Shown: in pieces, positions 22,674-30,179 of the stretch
Layout of the letters: every line of letters begins with the position of its first letter
Numbering within the stretch: the stretch's first letter is position 1
Assembly (NCBI GenBank): GCA_015488735.1
Contig: WFNG01000059.1
Coordinates: forward strand, 1 to 32,203
Reading direction: 5' to 3'
From: Bacteroidales bacterium
Lineage (GTDB): Bacteria > Bacteroidota > Bacteroidia > Bacteroidales > F082
Length of the DNA: 32,203 nt
Program-made: the position numbers and the translations under genes
Notes under the pieces: generated by a model
The model's input: only the letters and a program-made list of their open reading frames with translations
What the model was told of the DNA's origin: nothing
Database searches by the model: none

Positions 22674-23873
22674 TTAGGAATAAATACCAATCTCTTTTCC
22701 CGCAGCATGGATTTTATCGATGGCTTCATCAATTTGCGATATAGAATGTGTTGCCATCAGGGCAAAGCGCAACAGTGAATCTTCAGGTCGTACAGCCGGC
22801 GTTATAACGGGATTAATGAAAACGCCCTTTTCCAACAATATTTTTGAAATGATAAAAGCTTTGGTATTATCGCGGATATAGATTGGGATAATAGGCGTTT
22901 CCGAATTTCCGATATCCATTCCCAATTCAATAAATCTTTTTTTAGCATGATGGGTGTTTTCCCAAAGTTTTTCCACATGTTCAGGTTCAGTCTCAATAAT
23001 GTCAAGTGCGGCAATAACACTGGCAGCAGCCGCCGGAGGCAGACTGGCACTAAAAATCATCGACCGGGCATTGTGCTGCAGATAGTTAATTAAATCTTTA
23101 CTACCGGCTATAAACCCGCCAATGGAAGCCAGCGATTTGCTGAAAGTTCCCACGATCATCTCCACTTTGTCATCAAGGCCATAATGGTTCACTGTCCCCG
23201 TCCCGTTTTCACCAAGAACGCCCAATCCGTGGGCATCATCAATCATAACCGAAGCATCATATTTCTCTGCAAGCTGTACAATTTTATCCACATGGGCAAC
23301 GTCGCCTTCCATACTAAAAAGGCCATCGGTAACAATTAGCCTGAGGGAGTCGGGGTTGGTATTTTCCCCAAGATTTTTCAACACTTTTTCAAGAGAGTCC
23401 ATGTCGTTGTGACGATATTTTAAAATCCGTCCAAACGAAAGACGTGTACCATCGATGATTGAAGCATGGCTTTGCTCATCGATAATAGCCACATCATTTC
23501 TTCCTACAACAGTGGGGATGGCGCCAAGATTAGATTGAAATCCCGTGGAAAAAGCAAGCGCAGCATCTTTGTTTACAAAGCGTGCCAACCGGTGTTCCAG
23601 CTCGACATGAATATCCAGTGTTCCGTTCAAAAAGCGTGAACCGGCAGTTCCTGTTCCGTATTTTTTTATGGCAGCAATGGCTGCTTCTTTTACTTTCGGA
23701 TGGCTGGTAAGGCCGAGATAACTGTTGGAACCGAACATGGAAACTTTGTGCCCATCAATCTGAACCTCGGCGTCCTGCCCCGATTCAATAACTCTGAAAT
23801 AAGGATAGACCCCGAGATTTTTATACCTTTGAGGTTCAGTAAATCTTTCAGCGCGTTTTTGTAAATTACTCAT
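22674..23873 (-). CDS. spt: serine palmitoyltransferase (PLP-dependent alpha-oxoamine synthase)
   Basis: Condenses serine with palmitoyl-CoA to 3-ketosphinganine, the first step of sphingolipid synthesis. 399 residues. It follows the Bacteroides enzyme closely as I remember it: GVYPYFRVIESGQ, VSMFGSNSYLGLTSHP, GTGTAGSRFLNGTLDIHVEL, DEQSHASIIDGTRLSFG, DGLFSMEGDVA, MIDDAHGLGVLGENGTG, GTFSKSLASIGGFIAG with the PLP lysine Lys246, and FSASLPPAAAAS. Related KBL and BioF enzymes share the fold, but the YPYFR N-terminus and the FINPVITPAVRPEDSLLRF end favour serine palmitoyltransferase. Sphingolipids in the membrane fit a Bacteroidota host. It is a single-gene unit. Confidence 0.92.
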   Translation of the reverse strand: MSNLQKRAERFTEPQRYKNLGVYPYFRVIESGQDAEVQIDGHKVSMFGSNSYLGLTSHPKVKEAAIAAIKKYGTGTAGSRFLNGTLDIHVELEHRLARFVNKDAALAFSTGFQSNLGAIPTVVGRNDVAIIDEQSHASIIDGTRLSFGRILKYRHNDMDSLEKVLKNLGENTNPDSLRLIVTDGLFSMEGDVAHVDKIVQLAEKYDASVMIDDAHGLGVLGENGTGTVNHYGLDDKVEMIVGTFSKSLASIGGFIAGSKDLINYLQHNARSMIFSASLPPAAAASVIAALDIIETEPEHVEKLWENTHHAKKRFIELGMDIGNSETPIIPIYIRDNTKAFIISKILLEKGVFINPVITPAVRPEDSLLRFALMATHSISQIDEAIDKIHAAGKEIGIYS

Positions 23874-23925
23874 TCTGTATCTATTACGTTAATATCCTTT
23901 TAGAAAAAAATTTTTCAAAACCTTG

Positions 23926-23933
23926 CAAAGCTA
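23926..23933 (-). promoter_or_regulatory. -7 box for serine palmitoyltransferase
   Basis: Minus-strand TAGCTTTG, followed by C, exactly TAnnTTTG; 52 bp before the ATG. The -33 region is weak. Confidence 0.45.
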
Positions 23934-24066
23934 TTTAAAAATGATTTAAAAGTAACACTTTTTAATAAAAATCGACAGAATTGCCCTTTTAATACTGTAA
24001 AGAAACGTGTTGCATTGCCAAAAAATAACAGAACCCTGACAAGAAGGCGTCCGTTTCCGGAAAATT

Positions 24067-25086
24067 TTATCGGGCAGCCTCAAACTGTTTTAAAAAGCGG
24101 AGATCATTTTCAAAGAATAAGCGTAAATCGTTTACCTGATATTTTAACATCGTTATTCTTTCTATTCCCATTCCAAAAGCAAAACCCGTATATTTTTTAT
24201 TGTCGATATGACAGGCTTCCAACACATTTGGATCTACCATACCACATCCTAAGATTTCCACCCATCCTGTATATTTACAGATGTTACAGCCTTTGCCTCC
24301 GCAGATATTACAAGAAACATCCATTTCTGCCGATGGCTCTGTAAAGGGGAAATAGGATGGACGAAAACGTATTTTGGTATTTTCTCCGAAAAGCTCGCGG
24401 GCAAAGTAAAAAAGTGTCTGTTTCAAATCGGTAAACGATACATTTTCATCCACATAAAGGCCCTCCACCTGATGAAAAATGCAGTGTGCACGTGCAGAAA
24501 TAGCTTCGTTACGAAACACGCGGCCGGGGGAAATGCTCCGAATGGGTGGTTGTGTTTTTTCCATCACCCGCACTTGTACCGACGAAGTGTGTGTACGCAG
24601 TGCAAGATCGGGGTCTTTTTCTATAAAAAAAGTATCCTGCATGTCGCGGGCAGGATGATCTTCGGGAAAATTAAGTGCTGTGAAATTATGAAAATCATCC
24701 TCAATCTCAGGACCTTCCGAAACTGAAAAACCTATTCTGGAAAAAATATCAATAATCTCATTCCTTACAATGGAAAGAGGATGCCTTGTTCCCATAGGAC
24801 TTAAAGCGGGCAAACTTAAATCAAAGCCACTGTCCTGCAAATCCGATTGTTGATCCAGCGTATCTTTAAGGCTGACAATTTTATTCTGAACAGATTGTTT
24901 CAGGGTATTGATAAGCTGACCCATTTCGCGACGTTCTTCCGGAACCACCGTTTTAAAATCGGCAAACAGTGCGGGAACCAGCCCTTTTTTACCTAAAAAT
25001 TTTATTCTGAAAGTTTCAAGTTGTTCCAGGCTTTCAGCAGAAAACCCCTCAACCTCTTTCAAAAGGGCATTTATTTTATTTTTCAT
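24067..25086 (-). CDS. pheS: phenylalanyl-tRNA synthetase alpha subunit
   Basis: Catalytic subunit of the alpha2beta2 enzyme that charges tRNA-Phe. 339 residues. An N-terminal coiled coil (residues 1-90) precedes the catalytic domain: HPLSIVRNEIIDIFSRIGF, EGPEIEDDFHNFTALNFPED, HPARDMQDTFF, LRTHTSSVQVRVM and PGRVFRNEAISARAHCIFHQ with VEGLYVD. The Cys-rich loop CNICGGKGCNICKYTGWVEI precedes GCGMVDPNVL, and FGMGIERITMLKY is motif 3. No pheT gene is adjacent; the neighbour is a cyclophilin gene whose end is 16 bp upstream, so the two are probably cotranscribed. Confidence 0.97.
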   Translation of the reverse strand: MKNKINALLKEVEGFSAESLEQLETFRIKFLGKKGLVPALFADFKTVVPEERREMGQLINTLKQSVQNKIVSLKDTLDQQSDLQDSGFDLSLPALSPMGTRHPLSIVRNEIIDIFSRIGFSVSEGPEIEDDFHNFTALNFPEDHPARDMQDTFFIEKDPDLALRTHTSSVQVRVMEKTQPPIRSISPGRVFRNEAISARAHCIFHQVEGLYVDENVSFTDLKQTLFYFARELFGENTKIRFRPSYFPFTEPSAEMDVSCNICGGKGCNICKYTGWVEILGCGMVDPNVLEACHIDNKKYTGFAFGMGIERITMLKYQVNDLRLFFENDLRFLKQFEAAR

Positions 25087-25102
25087 TCTATTATTTTTCT
25101 GT

Positions 25103-25735
25103 TCAGTTTTCCAAAATAGAAATAGTCATGGTAACGGGCTCCAAAGGCTTGTTATGTGCATCGGTTTTAACAGAAGCTATTTTATCCAGTACATCAAAAC
25201 CGGAAAGCAACTCGCCAAATACCGTGTAGCCGCCATCTAAATGCGGTGTACCACCAAGGGTTTTGTATGTTTCTCGTTCTTCCTTGGTAAAAACATGTCC
25301 TGTGCTGGCTGTTACAGCATCCAGGTATTGGTCATCCACTACCTGTCCTTGCACAATATAAAATTGCGAGCCACTGGAGCGCTTTTCCGGGTTTACATTA
25401 TCGCCCATCCGGGCAGCCGCAAGAGCACCCTTTTTATGAAAATGGTTAGGAAGAATTTCGGCAGGAATAGTATATCCGGGATCAACACGCCCATCTTTAT
25501 TCCCCCCTCCCTGAATCATAAAATCTTTAATTACACGATGAAAAGTAGAGCCATTATACCAGCCCTCTTTAATTAGTTTAATAAAATTGTCGCGATAGAG
25601 CGGTGTATCGTTGTACAAAACTGCCATCATGTCCCCGAATTTGGTGTGGATAACAACAATTGTTTCGGGTTTATTCTTATGAGCCATAACTGATAAACTT
25701 AAAAAAAGTCCAAATATGAAGATTAATTTTTTCAT
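25103..25735 (-). CDS. exported cyclophilin-type peptidyl-prolyl isomerase
   Basis: Speeds proline cis-trans isomerisation during folding. 210 residues with a signal peptide (MKKLIFIFGLFLSLSVMA, cleavage near HKNK), so it should act in the periplasm. Cyclophilin blocks are in order: FGDMMAVLYNDTPLYRDNF, FHRVIKDFMIQGGG (with the catalytic Arg), NPEKRSSGSQFYIVQGQ, GGTPHLDGGYTVFGELLSG and FDVLDKIASVKTD. The region of about residues 80-110 (ILPNHFHKKGALAAARMGDN) is typical of Bacteroidota forms. It is followed 16 bp later by pheS. Confidence 0.95.
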   Translation of the reverse strand: MKKLIFIFGLFLSLSVMAHKNKPETIVVIHTKFGDMMAVLYNDTPLYRDNFIKLIKEGWYNGSTFHRVIKDFMIQGGGNKDGRVDPGYTIPAEILPNHFHKKGALAAARMGDNVNPEKRSSGSQFYIVQGQVVDDQYLDAVTASTGHVFTKEERETYKTLGGTPHLDGGYTVFGELLSGFDVLDKIASVKTDAHNKPLEPVTMTISILEN

Positions 25736-25761
25736 TCTGTAAAGCTTTTGCTTTCAGCGTG

Positions 25762-25769
25762 CAAAATTA
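25762..25769 (-). promoter_or_regulatory. -7 box for cyclophilin-pheS
   Basis: Minus-strand TAATTTTG, followed by C, matching TAnnTTTG, 26 bp before the cyclophilin ATG. Confidence 0.45.
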
Positions 25770-25817
25770 GCAAAAAGTAAAGATACGGAGAAACAAAAAG
25801 CCCCGGGTAGCAAAAGG

Positions 25818-26402
25818 TTATCCCTGCTCTTTACGGGCCGCCATAAAACACTGTCTGCAAAGTGGTTCGTAAGCATCTGTTTCCCCCAGCACCACAAGGT
25901 TGTCGTCTTTTACAGTACGATGCGAATAATTGGCAAGATTTCCGCATCGAATACAGATAGCATGAACTTTAGTAACATATTCGGCGATAGCCATGAGCTT
26001 GGGGATGGGGCCAAACGGGTTGCCCAGATAATCCATGTCGAGGCCGGCTACAACCACCCGTTTTCCACGCATAGCAAGATCATTACATACCGATACCAAC
26101 TCTTCACCAAAAAACTGGGCTTCATCGATACCGACGACTTCAAAATCTTCGGCATAGAACAAAATCTGAGATGCATTCTCCACAGGTGTGGATGAAACAG
26201 CCTTGGCATCGTGCGAAACCACATCGGTCTCATCATAACGTGTGTCCACTGACGGCTTAAAAATCTCCACTTTTTGCCTGGCAATACGCGCACGGTTCAA
26301 CCGGCGAATAAGTTCTTCGGTCTTTCCGGAAAACATGGAACCACAAATCACTTCTATCCAACCGGCACGTACAGAATTGTTTCGGTCTTTTTCGAGAAAC
26401 AT
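25818..26402 (-). CDS. tdk: thymidine kinase
   Basis: Phosphorylates thymidine to dTMP in nucleotide salvage. 194 residues, type II (tetrameric) form. P-loop [16 protein letters not shown]; Walker B-like [10 protein letters not shown]; lasso-loop [19 protein letters not shown]; a zinc-binding structure from CIRCGN and CRQCF; and ASYSHR-like NYSHRT. The sequence closely follows Bacteroides tdk. It has a -7 box and is divergent from the acidic-protein gene and rsmI, a neighbourhood I recall from other Bacteroidota. Confidence 0.97.
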   Translation of the reverse strand: MFLEKDRNNSVRAGWIEVICGSMFSGKTEELIRRLNRARIARQKVEIFKPSVDTRYDETDVVSHDAKAVSSTPVENASQILFYAEDFEVVGIDEAQFFGEELVSVCNDLAMRGKRVVVAGLDMDYLGNPFGPIPKLMAIAEYVTKVHAICIRCGNLANYSHRTVKDDNLVVLGETDAYEPLCRQCFMAARKEQG

Positions 26403-26439
26403 GAATTAAATGTTAATTTTCTTACTATTTTTGAAAGGA

Positions 26440-26447
26440 CAAATTTA
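26440..26447 (-). promoter_or_regulatory. -7 box for thymidine kinase
   Basis: Minus-strand TAAATTTG, 37 bp before the tdk ATG. A plus-strand TATTTTTG (26426-26433) lies beside it and could serve the acidic-protein gene with a long leader of about 117 bases. Confidence 0.45.
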
Positions 26448-26556
26448 ACCAAATCTGTTTAGTATTTGCCGGAGGTAATGAGCATTTTTTCTGTTTTTTT
26501 CCGTTTCGTTATTTCGATGGTATTGGTATTATTTCCAAACAGATAAAAAAGACATT

Positions 26557-27360
26557 ATGGATAAAGAATCATTGCTCACTCAGATAAAAACAGCTTTAGA
26601 AGAGCTTCTGAACCAAACACAAAAGCTGGAAAAAAGAGAACAACCGCCGCATCAGATTGACAAAGACCTGCTATTGGAAAAAACACGGTCGTTATATGAG
26701 CAGATGATGGCACTGGAAGATGTTAGCAGGGAAGAAAAGCCACCGGAACCAAAACCGGCAACAGAAAACGAAACGCCTGCAGAGCTTGAAACAGAAGAAA
26801 AAGTAGTAGAAAAAGAAGGGACTATTACCGAAATGTCATCATCTGAAGTTGAGAATAGCGGTCGGGCAGAACCTAATGAAACAGCTCCGGAGCCGGAAAA
26901 GAAACCCGAACCTGAAAACATGCCGAAAGCAGAAGAAATGCCGGAAGAATCACGAAGGACTGAAGTGCAGGCCGAAAAAGATAATACACCGCCAGAAAAG
27001 GAAAAAAGACCTGTTGACGCACCCAAAACAACACTGGACCTTTTTTCAGAAGCACCTCCCGAAACGCTGGGCGATTCCCTTACTTCTGTAAAAAAGCCGG
27101 TATTGGCTGACAGCCTGCAAATGAACGGCATAAGCGATTTGCGTGAAGCCATCGGTATTAATGATAAATTTTTGTTTATTAATGAACTTTTCAACGGCGA
27201 TCTGGAACGTTACAATAAGGTCATTGACGAACTAAACGGTTTTTCAGGATTATCCGGCGTACAGACATACCTGACCGAATTGCAAGTGCAGTACCAATGG
27301 GACGAACAGGGAAGCGCTTACCAAAAGTTGAATATTTTGCTGGAAAGAAAATTCGTCTGA
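26557..27360 (+). CDS. acidic Glu/Pro-rich protein with a conserved C-terminal helical domain, function unknown
   Basis: 267 residues in three parts. Residues 1-60 are helical and charged (LLTQIKTALEELLNQTQKLE, LLLEKTRSLYEQMMAL). Residues about 61-175 are low-complexity Glu/Pro/Lys repeats (EPEKKPEPENMPKAEEMPEE is typical) and should be disordered. Residues about 183-267 form a well-built domain: SDLREAIGINDKFLFINELF, NGDLERYNKVIDELNGFSGL, QVQYQWDEQ and a basic end. That last domain recurs in Bacteroidota hypothetical proteins as I recall them. It is 13 bp before rsmI and probably cotranscribed. No signal peptide. A scaffold or adaptor role is only a guess. Confidence 0.85.
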   Translation: MDKESLLTQIKTALEELLNQTQKLEKREQPPHQIDKDLLLEKTRSLYEQMMALEDVSREEKPPEPKPATENETPAELETEEKVVEKEGTITEMSSSEVENSGRAEPNETAPEPEKKPEPENMPKAEEMPEESRRTEVQAEKDNTPPEKEKRPVDAPKTTLDLFSEAPPETLGDSLTSVKKPVLADSLQMNGISDLREAIGINDKFLFINELFNGDLERYNKVIDELNGFSGLSGVQTYLTELQVQYQWDEQGSAYQKLNILLERKFV

Positions 27361-27373
27361 AAACCTTACTGAA

Positions 27374-28051
27374 ATGGCCAAACTATATCTTGTTCCCACC
27401 CCCATCGGCAACATGGAAGACATTACCCTAAGGGCAATGCGTATCCTCAAAGAGGTTTCAGTAATTCTTGCCGAGGACACGCGTACAACAGGAAACCTGT
27501 TGAAACACTACGATATACACAACAAATTACAGGCTTATCATATCCACAATGAGCATAAAATACTGGACAGTATTGTTCATCGTCTTTTGGATGGAGAAGA
27601 AATGGCACTGGTGAGCGATGCCGGGACGCCTTCCGTTTCCGATCCGGGGTTTTTACTGGTGCGTGAATGTCTGAAAAATGGCATCCCGCTGGAGACACTG
27701 CCCGGAGCAACCGCCTTTGTCCCGGCACTGGTAAACTCAGGATTTCCCTCCGACCGTTTCTTTTTTGAAGGTTTTCTTCCCCATAAAAAAGGGCGTCAGA
27801 CACGCCTGAAAGAGTTGGCACAACTGTCACACACGCTGATTATTTACGAATCACCCCACCGACTGGTGAAAACACTGGAACAGTTGTCTGAATTTTTTGG
27901 TAAGGAACGTCCTGTTGCCGTCTCCCGTGAGCTGACCAAAATACACGAAGAAACTATCCGTGGCACGCTAACCGAAGTTCTCCGGTATTATAAAGACAAA
28001 ACCATAAAAGGAGAAATCGTGATTGTGGTGGGACAGGTTGGAGATTTGTAA
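27374..28051 (+). CDS. rsmI: 16S rRNA 2'-O-methyltransferase RsmI
   Basis: Methylates the ribose of C1402 in the 16S rRNA decoding centre. 225 residues, a tetrapyrrole-methylase fold. The N-terminal signature LYLVPTPIGNMEDITLRAMR is diagnostic; AEDTRTTGNLLKHYDI, VSDAGTPSVSDPGFLLVREC, LPGATAFVPALVNSGFPSDR and FEGFLPHKKGRQTRLKEL follow. It is shorter than the E. coli enzyme (286) because the C-terminal domain is missing, which is common in Bacteroidota. It follows the acidic-protein gene closely. Confidence 0.95.
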   Translation: MAKLYLVPTPIGNMEDITLRAMRILKEVSVILAEDTRTTGNLLKHYDIHNKLQAYHIHNEHKILDSIVHRLLDGEEMALVSDAGTPSVSDPGFLLVRECLKNGIPLETLPGATAFVPALVNSGFPSDRFFFEGFLPHKKGRQTRLKELAQLSHTLIIYESPHRLVKTLEQLSEFFGKERPVAVSRELTKIHEETIRGTLTEVLRYYKDKTIKGEIVIVVGQVGDL

Positions 28052-28106
28052 AATAAAGCACAACCCGCTCCAACTTATGACAGTCCCTTTGTATCGGGTA
28101 TTTTCC

Positions 28107-28114
28107 TAATTTTG
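28107..28114 (+). promoter_or_regulatory. -7 box for manA
   Basis: TAATTTTG, followed by C, 19 bp before the ATG; matches TAnnTTTG. A TTTG at 28088-28091 is only 15 bp upstream, too close for a normal -33 element. Confidence 0.4.
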
Positions 28115-28133
28115 CTCAAAACAAAACACTGTT

Positions 28134-29114
28134 ATGAATACAATATATCCGTTAAAATTTCAGCCCGTTTTTAAAGATAAAATCTGGGGCGGCCGGAAAA
28201 TAAAAGATGTCCTTGGTATGGATTTCGGAAAGCTGCCCAATTGTGGTGAAGCCTGGGTAGTTTCCGGCGTGGAAGGTAATCCCACACTGGTAAAAAACGG
28301 TTTTTTGGCCGGCAACGAGCTGAATGAGCTGGTGAGTATTTACATGGGCGATTTGGTAGGTGATGATGTGTATGACAAATTCGGTGATGAGTTTCCGCTA
28401 CTCATAAAATATATTGATGCCAACGACTGGCTTTCTATCCAGGTGCACCCGGATGATGAACTGGCAGCAAAACGAAAAATAGGGCGGGGAAAAACCGAAA
28501 TGTGGTATATTATTGAAGCCGAAAAAAACGCGGAGCTCATCAGTGGTTTTAGTAAAAAGGTGGACAAAGAAACCTATCAGAAGTACTTGAACGAAAATAA
28601 GTTAAAAGAAATACTCAACTTTGAAAAAGTAGAAAACGGAGATGTCTTTTTTATCCCGGCAGGTCGTGTCCATTCTCTCGGCCCCGGCATTTTGCTAGCC
28701 GAAATTCAGCAAACTTCCGACACAACTTACCGTATTTACGACTGGGACCGTATTGATGCCAATGGCATGAAACGTGAACTCCACACCAAAGAAGCGTTGG
28801 ATGCCATTGATTTTAAGGTTGCTGAAGCCTACAAAAACCACTACAAACCGGTAAAGAACAAAACTGTATCGCTGGTAAGCAGCCCTCAGTTTACCACTAA
28901 CCTGCTGGAATATGACAAACCCATGCGAAAAGATTTTGAAGAACTTGATTCCTTTGTTATTTACATGGGTGTTGAAGGGCATAGTGTCCTGAAATGGGAC
29001 AATGGGGAGGAAGAAATTGCATTGGGCGAAGCGGTGGTCATTCCCAATATCATTAACAACATCGAGCTGAAGCCTTTGGGAAAAGCAAAATTGCTTGAAA
29101 TTTATTTGGTTTAA
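28134..29114 (+). CDS. manA: mannose-6-phosphate isomerase (type I)
   Basis: Zinc enzyme that interconverts mannose 6-phosphate and fructose 6-phosphate, linking glycolysis with GDP-mannose synthesis. 326 residues, the compact form also seen in Bacillus. YPLKFQPVFKDKIWGGRKIK and the EAWVVSG segment are family starts; the metal site includes SIQVHPDDELA, WYIIEAE and PAGRVHSLGPGILLAEIQQT with TTYRIYDWDR. The C-terminal cupin half (FEELDSFVIYMGVEGHSVLK, ALGEAVVIPNIIN-like) is intact. It is followed 18 bp later by the DUF4442 gene. Confidence 0.95.
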   Translation: MNTIYPLKFQPVFKDKIWGGRKIKDVLGMDFGKLPNCGEAWVVSGVEGNPTLVKNGFLAGNELNELVSIYMGDLVGDDVYDKFGDEFPLLIKYIDANDWLSIQVHPDDELAAKRKIGRGKTEMWYIIEAEKNAELISGFSKKVDKETYQKYLNENKLKEILNFEKVENGDVFFIPAGRVHSLGPGILLAEIQQTSDTTYRIYDWDRIDANGMKRELHTKEALDAIDFKVAEAYKNHYKPVKNKTVSLVSSPQFTTNLLEYDKPMRKDFEELDSFVIYMGVEGHSVLKWDNGEEEIALGEAVVIPNIINNIELKPLGKAKLLEIYLV

Positions 29115-29132
29115 TCTCAAAAGCATACACTT

Positions 29133-29645
29133 GTGAAATGTTTCGAAACAAACAAAAAAGAAAATTTTTTATCAAGAATAAAACGGTTTGGATTTAATAT
29201 TTTCCCCGCTTATCACTGTTCAGGAGGAAAAGTCAGGTTTATCTCCGACGACTGGAAAGAAATTCACGTTTCTATTAAACTTAATTTCATTACCAGAAAT
29301 TATGTGGGAACCGTTTTTGGTGGTGGCTCTTATTCTGCCCTCGACCCCATGTATATGATTCAGCTAATTCAAAATCTGGGACCGGATTATGTGGTCTGGG
29401 ACAAGGAGGCTACCGTGAAATTTATACGTCCTATCAAACGCCGGGTTTGCGCCCGATTTCTGATTACCGACAAAATGATTACCAAAATTAAAGAAACCAT
29501 AGCCGGACAAAAGGAGATGACCCTGATGCTGCCGGCATACTTTGAAGACAAAACGGGGAAAAAATACGTGGAAGTGGATAAAAAATTGTATATCGCTGAC
29601 AAAGCCTTTTACAAAGAAAAAAGGGAACGAAAAAAAGGTAAATAG
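29133..29645 (+). CDS. DUF4442 (PaaI-like hot-dog) protein
   Basis: 170 residues. The middle, YVGTVFGGGSYSALDPMYMI with QLIQNLGPDYVVWDKEATVK, is typical of DUF4442 proteins, which belong to the hot-dog thioesterase clan and may hydrolyse or bind acyl-CoA. FIRPIKRRVCARFLITDKMI and the C-terminal strand EDKTGKKYVEVDKKLYIADK complete the fold. The start is GTG (29133), since no in-frame ATG occurs before the conserved core. It lies 18 bp after manA and converges with the GNAT gene. Substrate unknown. Confidence 0.85.
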   Translation: MKCFETNKKENFLSRIKRFGFNIFPAYHCSGGKVRFISDDWKEIHVSIKLNFITRNYVGTVFGGGSYSALDPMYMIQLIQNLGPDYVVWDKEATVKFIRPIKRRVCARFLITDKMITKIKETIAGQKEMTLMLPAYFEDKTGKKYVEVDKKLYIADKAFYKEKRERKKGK

Positions 29646-29670
29646 AATAATAATACGCAGATATATTCCT

Positions 29671-30123
29671 TTAATCTTTCATCCACTCAAACAATCGGTA
29701 ATGTTCACCATCCATGCCGAGCTTACGATAAACCGCCATGGCTTGTTTGTTTGTTTTATCCACATAAAGGCGGATTCCGGCCACATTGCCATCTTCAGAA
29801 GCCCATTTTTTAATGTGTGAATACATCTCTTTATAAACACCCTGATTCCGGTACTCCGGAAGCACATATACCGACTGTATCCAAAGCACTGTTTTGTTAC
29901 GCCAGTCGCTCCATTCGTAGGTAATAAGCAGAGAGGCTATCACTTTACCCTCCTCTTCAGCCACAAAATACTTACCCTTTTCCGCATCGCGTAACACATG
30001 CATAACACCCTCGTTTATTGTTTCTTCATCCAAAACAAGGCCTTCTGTATCCTTGGCCATTTTCATTTGAAAGCCGACAATTATATCCCGGTTTTCTTCT
30101 GTAGCCATCCTGATTTGTACCAT
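29671..30123 (-). CDS. GNAT-family N-acetyltransferase
   Basis: 150 residues from the ATG at 30123; a TTG start at 30156 would add 11 residues without homology. GNAT elements are visible: EEEGKVIASLLITYEWSDWR (strands 2-3), WIQSVYVLPEYRNQGVYKEM with the acetyl-CoA pyrophosphate loop RNQGVYKEM (consensus RxxGxA/G, here with Val), then VAGIRLYVDKTNKQAMAVYR and KLGM. The acceptor is unknown. It is divergent from the PurF-like gene with 56 bp between the starts. Confidence 0.9.
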   Translation of the reverse strand: MVQIRMATEENRDIIVGFQMKMAKDTEGLVLDEETINEGVMHVLRDAEKGKYFVAEEEGKVIASLLITYEWSDWRNKTVLWIQSVYVLPEYRNQGVYKEMYSHIKKWASEDGNVAGIRLYVDKTNKQAMAVYRKLGMDGEHYRLFEWMKD

Positions 30124-30132
30124 GATTTTTAA

Positions 30133-30140
30133 TAATTTTG
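30133..30140 (+). promoter_or_regulatory. -7 box for the PurF-like gene
   Basis: TAATTTTG matches TAnnTTTG, 39 bp before the ATG at 30180. It contains the TTG (30138) that otherwise looks like a start codon. It shares the 56-bp divergent gap with the GNAT gene. Confidence 0.5.
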
Positions 30141-30179
30141 ACAAATAAATATTCAAAGATAAAATTATCTTACAAACGA

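Noticed and set aside
22539-22778. 79-codon plus-strand frame across the 19-bp inverted repeat
   Set aside because: Overlaps the end of the serine palmitoyltransferase gene and the hairpin; no promoter, no recognisable domain.
26652-27194. 180-codon open frame on the minus strand, Ser-rich
   Set aside because: It is the antisense of the Glu/Pro-rich repeats (Glu codons read back as Ser/Phe); no start signal and the plus-strand gene has a recognisable end domain.
28695-29126. 143-codon minus-strand frame
   Set aside because: Antisense shadow of manA.
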